Origin: Terriglobia bacterium
GTDB lineage: Bacteria > Acidobacteriota > Terriglobia > UBA7540
NCBI GenBank assembly: GCA_020072925.1
Contig: JAIQGA010000086.1
Coordinates: 1 to 35,070, forward strand
Reading direction: 5' to 3'
DNA length: 35,070 nt
The notes beneath the pieces are model-generated. The model had not been told where the DNA came from. It saw only the letters and a program-made list of their open reading frames with translations, and ran no database searches. Below are positions 16,418-24,500 of this stretch, piece after piece; position 1 is the first letter of the stretch; the number at the start of each line of letters is the position of its first letter. A program made the position numbers and the translations under genes.

Positions 16418-17989
16418 TTATGCCCCCGGGTTTGGATACACTTTGATGTCGGTACGGCGATTCTTCTCGCGGCCTTCCGGAGTCGTGTTGGTATCCATGG
16501 GATTGTCAGGGCCGTTCCCCCGGGTCCGCATGCGGGCGGCGGGATAGCTGTACTTCTCCATCAAAAACTGCTTGACGGCATCCGCGCGTTCCTTGGAAAG
16601 CTGCATGTTATAGGCGCGCGAGCCCGTGGAATCCGTGTTGCCTTCGATATCTACGATGGTGTTTTCATAGGCCCGCATGAAGCTGCCGATTTCGTCCACG
16701 ACCGCGCGCGAATCAAGACTCATCTTCGACGAGTTCGTCTCGAAGTAGATCGAGCGATGTTGGGTGGCAATTGGCGTGGCGCCCTTGGGGGGCGCTTTGT
16801 ACTCGATGGGCGCTTCGGAGGGCGTGGTCGGGAACTTGCCGTTCAAGGCCGCGATGTAACGCCGGTCTATGGTCGCTTCGGGGTCCGCAATGCTTCGGAT
16901 GAGCCGCTCCTGGCGGTACATTTCCTGAGCCATCTTGAAGATGTTGGAGTAATCCGAACCGGAATCTCGCGATCCAAAGAAGTTCAGGTTATCGGCATAG
17001 TCCGCCAGCCGCACGCCGCCGAGCATGGTCTTCGCCAAATCGGAAGGAATGTTGAAATCCTTGATGGTGCCGATCAGCGTGTAGGCACGGGCGGGCTGTT
17101 CGTTGATGAAGGTGACTCCCTCCAACCAGCCTTGCGCGAACTTGACAACCGTTTGGGGATTACGAGCCGCAAAGGCGTCGCTAACCACCAGAATATCGGC
17201 GATCAGCCGGTTGGCCACATGCGTGTCATAAATCTTCTTCGAACCGGGGCGCTTGGACACGGCATCGCTCATGTCGGGGTCCCAGGCCACCGCGGCATCA
17301 ACCTTCTGCTGCGCGAAGAGGGTGGCCGGCTCGATGCCGTCCTTCGTGTGCACGGCCTTGGCGAATATTTCGTTGCGCTGCTCGGTGCCCAATCCCGAGC
17401 TCATCAGCCCGTTCCAAAGCAGAAAATGCGAGGGCGTGTAAGGAGCGAAGGCCACGGTTTTTCCCGCCAGGTCTTCGATGCTGTTGATCCCCTGACGGCC
17501 GATGAGGCCGTCCGCGCCGCGCGACCAATCCACCATATAGAAAGCGTGCGAGCCAAAACCTTTGTCCTGGAATTGGGCGTAGTCCTTTGCCCAAACGTCC
17601 ACGGTGGTCAGCATCACATCGACGTTATTGGTGGCCAAGGCCGCGGCGCCCTCCGTCCAGTCGTCAATGATCTTGAAAGACACTTTCAGCCCCTTCTTGT
17701 CGTAAATGGAGCCGGGGGCCGTGTCGAGCCCGCCGTTTGCCACGAGGCCACCCACGCATCCCACCCAGATATTCACGCGGACGCGCACGTCGCTCGTCTC
17801 CGCGGTTTCTGCGGCGGGCAGCACAAGTGGCTTCGAGGTGTCCACAACCGGGCCTGAGGTGCGCCCAGACCGGCCGCTAAACAACTTGTGGAAGTTGACC
17901 ACGCCGTACCTGTCGAGGCTGTACACCACCAGCCCCAGTCCGATGAGGAAAATAAGAGTCCAGCCGCCCTTTTCGATTTTGACTGCCAT
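16418..17989 (-). CDS. Membrane-anchored solute-binding protein fused to OmpA peptidoglycan-binding domain
   Basis: The 523-residue protein starts with GGAGG 6 bases before its ATG. Residues 10-24 (WTLIFLIGLGLVVYS) form a transmembrane anchor, not a cleavable lipoprotein signal. A Ser/Pro linker follows. Residues about 67-375 are a NMT1/SsuA-like two-lobed binding domain (NIWVGCVGGLVANGG, VDVMLTTVDVWAKDY, VAFAPYTPSHFLLWNGL, VDAAVAWDPDM, DILVVSDAFAARNPQ). Residues about 412-519 are an OmpA/Pal domain (SIYFETNSSKMS, DIEGNTDSTGSRAYNMQLSKERADAV, REKNRRTDIKVYP). Asp452 and Arg511 match the diaminopimelate-binding pair of OmpA domains. The protein should span from inner membrane to cell wall and feed the adjacent ABC permease. 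The fusion is unusual; the ligand is unknown. Confidence 0.92.
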   Translation of the reverse strand: MAVKIEKGGWTLIFLIGLGLVVYSLDRYGVVNFHKLFSGRSGRTSGPVVDTSKPLVLPAAETAETSDVRVRVNIWVGCVGGLVANGGLDTAPGSIYDKKGLKVSFKIIDDWTEGAAALATNNVDVMLTTVDVWAKDYAQFQDKGFGSHAFYMVDWSRGADGLIGRQGINSIEDLAGKTVAFAPYTPSHFLLWNGLMSSGLGTEQRNEIFAKAVHTKDGIEPATLFAQQKVDAAVAWDPDMSDAVSKRPGSKKIYDTHVANRLIADILVVSDAFAARNPQTVVKFAQGWLEGVTFINEQPARAYTLIGTIKDFNIPSDLAKTMLGGVRLADYADNLNFFGSRDSGSDYSNIFKMAQEMYRQERLIRSIADPEATIDRRYIAALNGKFPTTPSEAPIEYKAPPKGATPIATQHRSIYFETNSSKMSLDSRAVVDEIGSFMRAYENTIVDIEGNTDSTGSRAYNMQLSKERADAVKQFLMEKYSYPAARMRTRGNGPDNPMDTNTTPEGREKNRRTDIKVYPNPGA

Positions 17990-18047
17990 GAATGGCCTCC
18001 GGGAATTTCCACAAGACCGCCCGCATCGGGGCGGAATCTACCACACG

Positions 18048-19018
18048 CTACTTGGCGAGGGAGGTGGCAAGTTTCCAATCCACGCTGGCCCCGGGGTCGG
18101 AAGGGGCGCCCTTCAGGACTCCCGCCTCGTGGTACATCTGCTGGGCTGACTTGAATACTCGAACGTAGTCCGAAGTCGCGCCCTGCGCACCAAAGAAAGC
18201 CTTGTGCTGATTGGCGTCGGCCAGCAGGACTCCGCCGAGCATGGTCTTGGCCAAGTCGGTGGGAATGTTGAAGTCCTTGATGCTGCCGATCAGTGTATAG
18301 GCCCGCGCGGGCTGTTCGTGGATGAATCGCACGCCCTCCAGCCAGCCCTGGGCAAAGGTGATGACGGTCTGAGGATTGCGCGCCGCAAAGGCGTCGCTTA
18401 CCACAAGGATGTCGGCGATTAAATTCTGCGCCGTGTGCGTGTCGTAGATCTTCCGCGAGCCGAGGCGCTTGGCGACCGCGTCGCTCATATCGGGGTCCCA
18501 CGCGACCGCCGCGTCCACTTTTTGCTGCGCAAAGAGCGTGGCGGGCTCGATGCCATCTTTGGTATGAATTCCATTATCGAAGATGGCATTGCGCTGTTGG
18601 GGGCTCAAGCCCGATTCTCGTAGGCCCGTCCACAAAAGAAAATGCGACGGCGTGTAAGGCGCGAAAGCCACTTTCTTTCCCACCAGGTCCTTCAGGCTGT
18701 TGATGCCTTGAGCGGCAATGACGCCGTCGGCGCCGCGCGACCAGTCCACCAGTTCGTTGCCAGCGCCGCCGCGCCGTCCGTCCAATCATCAATAATCTTG
18801 AATGAGACCTTCAGACCCTTCTGGGCGTAAATAGAACCGGGAGCGGTGTCCAGGCCGCCATTCGCCACCAGTCCGCCCGCGCAGCCGACCCAGATGTTGA
18901 CGCGGACGCGCACCTGGTTGGCCTCCGCCCCATAGGCCTGGGACAGTGTGAAACCAGGCTCCCACAGCCCGAGAAGCAGGGCCAGAACGCCACATCGCCT
19001 CTTCCATGTTGAAGCCAT
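18048..19018 (-). pseudogene. Paralogous periplasmic solute-binding protein, broken by a 91-base deletion
   Basis: A good start (ATG 19018, GGAGG 6 bases upstream) and a signal peptide of about 31 residues (LALLLGLWEPGFTLSQAYGA) lead into NIWVGCAGGLVANGGLDTAPGSIYAQKG. This frame continues to ALATN near base 18755. It then shifts, and the rest of the domain (VDWSRGADGVIAAQGINSLKDLVGKK to SVDWKLATSLAK) is read in another frame to the stop at 18048. In the fusion paralogue 31 codons separate the two points; here only 2 bases do, a net loss of 91 bases that breaks the frame. Apart from that the two are closely similar, but this copy ends without an OmpA domain. It is probably inactive unless the deletion is an assembly error. 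Confidence 0.85.
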
Positions 19019-19020
19019 CT

Positions 19021-19058
19021 CTCACCTCCGTAATCGGTCAGTCGAACCTGACCGTGAG
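19021..19058 (-). promoter_or_regulatory. Stem-loop in the pspA-SBP spacer, overlapping the ribosome site
   Basis: A 7-bp stem (CGGTCAG 19035-19041 with CTGACCG 19048-19054) has a 6-base loop. An outer CTCAC (19021-19025) can pair with GTGAG (19054-19058). In the minus-strand transcript the outer arm falls on the GGAGGTGAG ribosome site of the binding-protein gene. The inner and outer stems share base 19054, so they may be alternatives. The element could reduce translation of the downstream gene or mark an mRNA processing point; this is inference. There is no T-run. Confidence 0.4.
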
Positions 19059-19103
19059 CCTCCCCACGATCTTCACCCACAAGGTAGCGACGGGGTTTGC
19101 GGC

Positions 19104-19835
19104 TCAGGAAGTCTTCTGCGCTTCCTTTCCGCCGATCGTCTTCTCCGCGGCGGGGGCGGCGGGTTCGGGTGTGAGCAGCCCCATTTCCACCTTGAATTGC
19201 TTGACGAGTTCATTGGCGCGGATCTTTTCGGCTGCCTCTTCGACCTTGAATTTTTCCTGGTCCACATTGCCCAGCGCCATCTCCATGCGGGCTTCGTTGA
19301 CGGCGGTTTCCTCCTCGATCCTGCGCACCATTTCGTCGTGCGTCTGGCTGATTCCCGCGACCTCGAACTGCTCCATGGCGTCCGCGACCTTTTTCTGCCA
19401 CTGGCCGCGGCGATAGTCGCGGATGGCGTTCAGCGCCTCTTGAGTCTTCCGCTCCTTCTCGCGAAGGAAAGCCTGCTTGACCATCATCGCTTTCTCAAAA
19501 GCGGCGCGGGCGGTGGCAAGTTGGCCCTGGTTTCGCGCCATCGCGCCGCGGACCTGCTCGAGTTGGGTGGCGAAACTCCCCGCCAAATCATCGCGATTCG
19601 CCTGGATCGCTGCCTTGACCTTCGCCGTCAGGTCATTGATGTCGGACTTGTATTTCGCTTCTTCTTTTTCCAGGAGGGTCACGTTCGCCTTCACCATGGC
19701 GATACTTTCGTTCATCCGCGGGACCTGGTCATTCATATCGCGGATGTTCTGCTCAAGAATGATCTCCGGATTTTCTGCGGCGGAAATGAAAAAGCCGATA
19801 AAGGAACGCACCATGCGCGTCAGGCGTCTCCACAT
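19104..19835 (-). CDS. PspA/IM30 (Vipp1) family protein
   Basis: This 243-residue, almost wholly helical protein begins 12 bases after the previous stop with GAGAGGAG 5 bases before its ATG. The N-terminal amphipathic helix (LTRMVRSFIGFFISAAENPEIILEQNIRDM) is typical of PspA/IM30 and binds the inner membrane. The coiled-coil hairpin runs from about residue 30 to 205 and contains VPRMNESIAMVKANVTLLEKEEAKY and TARAAFEKAMMVKQAFLREKERK. The tail (LTPEPAAPAAEKTIGG) is disordered. Family members assemble into ESCRT-III-like rings or rods that maintain the membrane under stress. No PspF, PspB or PspC gene is adjacent, so the partners here are non-canonical. Confidence 0.9.
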   Translation of the reverse strand: MWRRLTRMVRSFIGFFISAAENPEIILEQNIRDMNDQVPRMNESIAMVKANVTLLEKEEAKYKSDINDLTAKVKAAIQANRDDLAGSFATQLEQVRGAMARNQGQLATARAAFEKAMMVKQAFLREKERKTQEALNAIRDYRRGQWQKKVADAMEQFEVAGISQTHDEMVRRIEEETAVNEARMEMALGNVDQEKFKVEEAAEKIRANELVKQFKVEMGLLTPEPAAPAAEKTIGGKEAQKTS

Positions 19836-19847
19836 AAGAACTCCTCT

Positions 19848-20549
19848 CTAGGGCTTCGCCCCCTGCGGTTTCGTGCTCGGAGGTGGTTCCGTAGGGTGGC
19901 CGCTGGTGGTAATCGGATTCTCCGTCACGAAGTATGAAACCGCTTCGTAGATCTTCTGCTCTTCCTGTTGTTTCTTGAGCCGCCAGCCGAAGAAGCGTTC
20001 TTTTTCCTTGGCGACCTCATCGTTGTTCTTTTGCATCCGCGCCTGGTGCTCGGCGACCAAGCGGTCCAGTTCGGCCTGGATCTGACGATTGTCCTGTGCC
20101 TTGCGCGTTTCGAGTTCGTGCAGAGCCGACTCCTGCACGCGTTCGAAAGTGTCGAGGGCGCGGTCGCGCCGCACTGCGTCTTCGATGACTTCCTGCAACT
20201 TCACACCGGCGGCATCGAGGGCCAGCAGGATGGAACTCCGTTTGACCGTGGGCGCCAGACTGCGGATGTGCTCGTTCTGGAGCATCTCCGAGACTTTGAG
20301 AATCGTGTATCCGTGGCTGGCATCGGGGATTTCCGCCGCCCGGTAGATTTCCTCGAACGAGCTCGGGTTATTAACCGGCGTCGTGAATTTAGGATCTACA
20401 GCCGCGGCCGCAGCGATTTCCGCTACCGTCTGCGCCGCGCTGAGGGGCACCTTGGGAGGTGGTGCGGATTCGGGGGCGGGCACCTGCTCCGAACCGCTAC
20501 CGGCAGGCTGGTCCACCGAGAGAATAAAGTTGTACCATTTCTTTCCCAT
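19848..20549 (-). CDS. Coiled-coil protein, first gene of the PspA/ABC operon, function unknown
   Basis: I chose the ATG at 20549-20547 (MGKKWYNFILSVD) over a GTG 21 bases upstream; the ribosome site is weak for either. The 233-residue product has a Pro/Ser/Ala-rich segment at about 15-45. A small helical domain follows at about 45-120 (FEEIYRAAEIPDASHGYTILKVSEMLQNEHIRSL, then KRSSILLALDAAGVKLQEVIEDAVRRD), then a coiled coil at about 120-200. The C-terminal tail is Pro/Thr-rich. No transmembrane segment is visible. The domain with LDAAGVKLQEVIEDAVRRDRALD occurs, as far as I recall, in uncharacterised proteins next to pspA genes. It probably works with the PspA homologue immediately downstream. 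Confidence 0.8.
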   Translation of the reverse strand: MGKKWYNFILSVDQPAGSGSEQVPAPESAPPPKVPLSAAQTVAEIAAAAAVDPKFTTPVNNPSSFEEIYRAAEIPDASHGYTILKVSEMLQNEHIRSLAPTVKRSSILLALDAAGVKLQEVIEDAVRRDRALDTFERVQESALHELETRKAQDNRQIQAELDRLVAEHQARMQKNNDEVAKEKERFFGWRLKKQQEEQKIYEAVSYFVTENPITTSGHPTEPPPSTKPQGAKP

Positions 20550-20636
20550 GGCCACCCCCGCGGCAAGCACGCAGCGGTACAGGTATGCCCGTTCTAGCTC
20601 GCTCAGGCTCTTTCAAGAGACCGCCAATGTCGGGAA

Positions 20637-20665
20637 AAGTTATGACACTACCCCGGCAAAGTCAA
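20637..20665 (-). promoter_or_regulatory. Likely sigma-70-type promoter of the PspA/ABC operon
   Basis: Read on the minus strand, TTGACT (20665-20660) and TAACTT (20642-20637) are 17 bases apart, about 90 bases before the first gene's start. Both boxes are good matches to consensus and nothing else in the spacer competes. No sigma-54 GG/GC pair was seen, unlike PspF-driven pspA promoters in enterobacteria. Confidence 0.6.
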
Positions 20666-21030
20666 GCCCGCTACCCCTCTCATTGATAACCTGATCTTCA
20701 CTCCACGCGGGAAAATACAAAGAGGCGACTCAAAAAGGCACCGCGCGGGTGGGCGAGCTTTCGATGGATGGCACTCCGACTGTCCTGCTGGCGAAATCTT
20801 CTCGGGACGCGCTCGCAGGAGTTCGCCCAATCGGCGCCCAAGCTTTCACCGTATTTGAAGCCGCGATCAAGGAAGAGCCTTCTGACAAGTGAAGTCTCCA
20901 ATGCAGTTGAGGGGGGCTTTCCCGCGCGACGAACTGCCGCGAGAAGATCTCGACGGCTGCTTTATACGTTCTGCTTTCTGAATTCTGATTTCTACATACC
21001 ACCTTCCGCCTGCTGCCTTCCGCTTTCTGC
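20666..21030. other. Spacer between divergent-looking units, with degenerate pyrimidine-rich repeat
   Basis: No gene is supported. From about 20955 to 21045 the plus strand is made of imperfect CTGCTTTCTGAATTCTG and CCTTCCGCCTGCTGCC units, a degenerate tandem repeat that runs into the last codons of the dehydrogenase. A similar run (TGATTCCTGACTTCTGCC) lies at about 4433-4455. The remainder (20700-20950) has short open frames without coding features and may be gene debris. Confidence 0.45.
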
Positions 21031-21843
21031 CTACCGAGTCGGCCTCTGCGGTCCCGCCCAACTCATGCGACTTTGATTTGTGGCGAAGTGCAGGACGGGG
21101 CGCGGCAGAATGCGTAGCAGGACCCAAAGAAGCTTGTACTGCCATCCTGGCACGACAAACAGCTTGCCTTGATCGAGGCCCTTCAGTGACGCGGCCACAA
21201 CATCCTCGGCGGACATCCAGAGGCTTTTCGGCACCACTTTCCGGTCGACGCCCATAACATCGTGGAATTCCGTGTAGGTAAACCCCGGGCACAGCGCCTG
21301 CACGCGGACCGGCGAGCGAGCGCTCTTGAGCTCGAGGTAAATCCCCTCCGTAAAGCAATTCATCCAGGCTTTCGAGGCGTAATAACTTGTGTTGCCCGAG
21401 CGCGGCGCGAAAGCGGCGAGGGAAGAAACATTGATGATGGCGCCCTTCTTCCGAGCCACCATCGCGCGCAGCGCCGCGTGGGTCAGGCGCAGAGTGGCCA
21501 TCACGTGGAGGCGATGCATGGCTTCCTGCGGGCCCAGATCGGAGCGACAAAACGGGGCCGCGACGCCGAAGCCCGCGTTGTTCACCAGGAACTCGAGGTC
21601 TGCCGCCCGCGCGATGTAGTCTTCCACGACCTTCAAGGCGTCTTCCTGGATGAGATCCGCGACGAGCGTGTCCGCCTGCACCTTATGCTGGCGCTGGAGC
21701 TCGACCGCCAACGCTTCCAGGCGCTCCCGTCGCCTCGCCACCAGCACCAGGTCGAACCCGCGCGCGGCGAGTTGCCGCGCGAACTCCGCTCCCAGGCCCG
21801 CCGATGCGCCTGTGACCAGCGCCTTAGGCCGCACCTCTGCCAT
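21031..21843 (-). CDS. Short-chain dehydrogenase/reductase
   Basis: This 270-residue NAD(P)-dependent oxidoreductase has GGAGG 4 bases before the ATG. The Rossmann motif TGASAGLG (11-18) is followed by VARRRERLEAL, in which the arginines favour NADP. NNAGFG, NVSSLAAF (catalytic Ser) and YYASKAW (Tyr and Lys) are all present. The overall sequence is that of the classical SDR group annotated YqjQ/DltE-like, which acts on carbonyls or hydroxyls of unknown substrates. The last 15 or so residues lie in the degenerate pyrimidine-rich repeat, so the natural C-terminus may have been altered. It appears to be transcribed alone. Confidence 0.93.
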   Translation of the reverse strand: MAEVRPKALVTGASAGLGAEFARQLAARGFDLVLVARRRERLEALAVELQRQHKVQADTLVADLIQEDALKVVEDYIARAADLEFLVNNAGFGVAAPFCRSDLGPQEAMHRLHVMATLRLTHAALRAMVARKKGAIINVSSLAAFAPRSGNTSYYASKAWMNCFTEGIYLELKSARSPVRVQALCPGFTYTEFHDVMGVDRKVVPKSLWMSAEDVVAASLKGLDQGKLFVVPGWQYKLLWVLLRILPRPVLHFATNQSRMSWAGPQRPTR

Positions 21844-22072
21844 GTTCCCTCCTCTTCCCTTCTGCCCCGCGCGCGATTATGCCATGCGAACCGCAAAATG
21901 GGATGTCAATTCGCGGCGGCGGCGTAGACCCTTGCACGGCCGTCAGCCACGGATTGCAGGAGCCGAGCCCTTCTATAGCGCGGAGGGCAACCTGCTTGGC
22001 AGCTTGGCGTCGCCTTGCAATGTAACCATTCCGATACTACCCTAGCGTTGGCCCCTCGCGGGAGTGCCGACG

Positions 22073-23965
22073 ATGTCCAAACCTCTCCGTTTGCTTCTGC
22101 CCCTGATTCTCGGTTCTTGGGGGTTCCTCACTTCCTGCGGCGGAGGCAGTTACTCCGCGCCACCCCCGCCAGCGCCGATCGGCGTGAGTCTCTCGGTAAG
22201 CTCGGTGACGATCTACCAGGACGGCACGCCGGGGTCGGTGGATGTCACGATTACCCGGCCGTCAGGCAATTCCAACAACGTGACGCTCACCGTGCAGCCC
22301 GCGGTCAATCTCCTCACCGCGACGATCCAATCTCCCGGCACGGGCAACACGGGTCAGGTCACCTTTACGACCGGCGGGCCGGTTCCTCTGCCCGGACAAG
22401 GAATTGCGGCAACGGAGTCGACGCCATCAGGGACATACAACCTGAACATCCACGCCAGCGACGGGACATCGAGCGGGAGCGCGCTCCTGGCGCTGACAGT
22501 GGGGATCGCCGCCCGTGTGGGCACCGCTATAGATTTGAGTCAAGGCGTCAACGGGCGGCTTCAGGAAGCGATGTCCACGTCGTTCCAGCCCGCTTCGTGG
22601 TCCGATGGATTCTTCGTGCAGAATCCCTCCGCCACCACACCGCTCGCGAACCTGCTGCCTCATCACATTCGCCTCCAGGCGCTGGAGCGGGACATACCTG
22701 AAACCGCGCCGCGAGCCTGGGACTTTACCCATCTGGATGCCGTGGTGAGCCCCGTAATGACCGCCGGCGACCACAGCCCGGAATTCCAGATCGCCAAGGC
22801 TCCGGCCTTTATGTACGACGCCTCGGGGAATTTCCTCGATTCGAGTTTCGACACCTTCGCCGGCTACGCGGCGGATCTGGTGAGATATTACAACACGCCC
22901 GCGGGGATTCTTGACGCGGCTTCCTGCAGCAAGAGTCCTTGTGTCTCCACTCCGCCCAACGGCGTGGGCCGCGTGGACTATTGGGGCATCTACAACGAGC
23001 CGAACATCAACGACGAGTTCAATGACAGCACCCAGAACCCGCAGGGCCCGCAAAACTATGTGGATATGTACAACGTGGTCGTGCCGCAGATGCAGGCCGT
23101 CGACCCCAGGATCAAGTTCGCTGCCGTCGAGCTTGCGGACTTCGGCAACGAGGCGACCAACTACATCCCCGCGTTTATACAGGGTGTGAACCAGCGGGTC
23201 GATGTTCTCGCCACGCACTTCTACGCCACCTGCAACCAGAAAGACTCCGACCAGCAACTCTTCGACGCCATCGACCAGTTCGTCCCGCACATTCAGTATC
23301 TCTACTCTCAGCTTCGCACCAAGCCCGCCCTGGCCAGTGTGCCGGTGTGGATGACCGAGAGCAATGTCAACGCCGACTATGACAAGGGCGCCGGTATCAG
23401 CGCCTGCAATGGGACGCTGTTTGTAACCGATCTGCGCGGCTCCAGCGCCTTTTTCGCCGCCTGGCGGCCGACGGCCTTCTCCAAGTTCGGCAAGGTGGGG
23501 CTGCAGGCGATGTATCACTGGGATTTCCCCGCCGACGCGCAGTTCGGCGAAGTCAACGACTCGAACGCGGCGCTCCAGTTGAGCTACTGGGTGGACTATT
23601 GGCTGGGCCGGTATTTCCCTTCCGACCCGGATGTTACCCCGACGGGAGCCGAAATCCTGCAGCTCGGCGTCAGTGAAGACTCGAGCGTCGAAACCCTGGC
23701 CGTGAGAAACGCGGATGGCAGCGTCGTGGTGATGGTCGCCAATCACGCCGTGCATTCGAGCACCGATAACAACGGCCCGGGCGATCCACGCGTCGTCGCG
23801 GTTGACCTCTCGGGGCTGGGGACGTTTTCCTCGGCATCTTTGCTCACCATCGACAAGAACTCCAGCGTGGCCAACGGGCCCGCAGCCGCGCCGGTTACCC
23901 CCGCGGCACAAATGACAATTCAGTTGGGAGGTTACGGCGTGGCGTTCCTGAAGCTGATTCCCTGA
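22073..23965 (+). CDS. Secreted lipoprotein glycoside hydrolase-like protein (clan A, GH39-like)
   Basis: The ATG at 22073 has CGGGAG 8 bases upstream; a GTG 9 bases earlier is possible. The 630-residue product has a lipoprotein signal with lipobox LTSC (Cys22). A Gly/Pro linker and an Ig-like beta domain (about 35-150; SLSVSSVTIYQDG, VDVTITRPSGNSNNVTL) follow. The catalytic barrel (about 150-520) carries YWGIYNEPNIN with the acid/base Glu309 in the clan-A NEP motif and PVWMTESNVN with candidate nucleophile Glu429. A C-terminal beta domain (about 530-630) ends with MTIQLGGYGVAFLKLIP. The layout suggests a cell-surface glycosidase of the GH39/GH5-like type with unknown specificity. It stands alone on the plus strand, about 230 bases from the dehydrogenase start. 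Confidence 0.85.
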   Translation: MSKPLRLLLPLILGSWGFLTSCGGGSYSAPPPPAPIGVSLSVSSVTIYQDGTPGSVDVTITRPSGNSNNVTLTVQPAVNLLTATIQSPGTGNTGQVTFTTGGPVPLPGQGIAATESTPSGTYNLNIHASDGTSSGSALLALTVGIAARVGTAIDLSQGVNGRLQEAMSTSFQPASWSDGFFVQNPSATTPLANLLPHHIRLQALERDIPETAPRAWDFTHLDAVVSPVMTAGDHSPEFQIAKAPAFMYDASGNFLDSSFDTFAGYAADLVRYYNTPAGILDAASCSKSPCVSTPPNGVGRVDYWGIYNEPNINDEFNDSTQNPQGPQNYVDMYNVVVPQMQAVDPRIKFAAVELADFGNEATNYIPAFIQGVNQRVDVLATHFYATCNQKDSDQQLFDAIDQFVPHIQYLYSQLRTKPALASVPVWMTESNVNADYDKGAGISACNGTLFVTDLRGSSAFFAAWRPTAFSKFGKVGLQAMYHWDFPADAQFGEVNDSNAALQLSYWVDYWLGRYFPSDPDVTPTGAEILQLGVSEDSSVETLAVRNADGSVVVMVANHAVHSSTDNNGPGDPRVVAVDLSGLGTFSSASLLTIDKNSSVANGPAAAPVTPAAQMTIQLGGYGVAFLKLIP

Positions 23966-23985
23966 GAACGCGCCAATCAAGCCGC

Positions 23986-24089
23986 TCAGACCTTAGCGGG
24001 TTCCGTTGAAGAAGGTATGAGGATGGCAGGGGCCTCGACGGTCTTCGGCTTCGAGCGCGGCTCGACTTTCCAGAAGTGCAGCAGGCTCA
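23986..24089 (-). pseudogene. Duplicated 3' end of gltB
   Basis: The minus strand reads LSLLHFWKVEPRSKPK, then TVEAPAILIPSSTEPAKV and a stop (23988-23986). This is nearly the C-terminus of the full gltB product (LSLLRFWKVEPRLKPK...). The bases 23990-24089 and 24855-24954 agree at 87 of 100 positions by my alignment, in the same orientation. Similarity ends abruptly at both ends. It is not a gene, only a copy of the last 34 or so codons, on the far side of the toxin-antitoxin pair. Confidence 0.88.
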
Positions 24090-24110
24090 CGGCACTTCCC
24101 CCGCGCGATT

Positions 24111-24500
24111 TCACCAACTTCTTGCTTGCAAGCCCTCGATTTCCTTAAAGTGGTCGTCGCGAGTCAACAAGGTCAGTCCATACTGCTCTGTCAGAGCCGC
24201 GATCCAGACATCATTTTCGGGGATAGGCCGTCCCCGCTGCCGCAAGAAGTCCTTGATCCGCCCATAGTGTTTTGCCGTGATTGCATCGCACTGTTCAATC
24301 GCCATGTGCCCGACAAACTCATCGATCTTGGCCAAGTTTGTTTCCGCGCGTGCTGATTTGCGCGCCCCGAAATAGAGTTCGCCGACAACTATGCAGGGGA
24401 TGCTTACGAGATCAGCAGCACTTAAGAGGGATTGGAGGCTTCTGTCATTCGACCAGAGGGCGATAACAGCATTGGTATCAAGGAGGAATCTACCATTCAT
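24111..24500 (-). CDS. VapC-like PIN-domain toxin
   Basis: This 129-residue protein is a PIN-domain RNase. FLLDTNAVIAL holds Asp8, VVGELYFGA holds Glu41, PENDVWIAAL holds Asp97, and LLTRDDHF holds the fourth acidic position (Asp115/116), which together would bind Mg2+. VapC toxins cleave tRNA or rRNA when their antitoxin is degraded. The start overlaps the antitoxin gene by 11 bases, the usual coupling. All key residues are present, so the toxin is probably functional. The target RNA is not predictable from this sequence. Confidence 0.93.
   Translation of the reverse strand: MNGRFLLDTNAVIALWSNDRSLQSLLSAADLVSIPCIVVGELYFGARKSARAETNLAKIDEFVGHMAIEQCDAITAKHYGRIKDFLRQRGRPIPENDVWIAALTEQYGLTLLTRDDHFKEIEGLQARSW

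Noticed and set aside
16379-17857. 492-codon plus-strand frame opposite the SBP-OmpA fusion
   Set aside because: It is antisense to a clearly coding gene; composition and lack of motifs show that it is a shadow.
22427-23980. 517-codon minus-strand frame opposite the glycosidase
   Set aside because: It has no ribosome site and no recognisable motif; the plus-strand frame has a lipobox and catalytic motifs.
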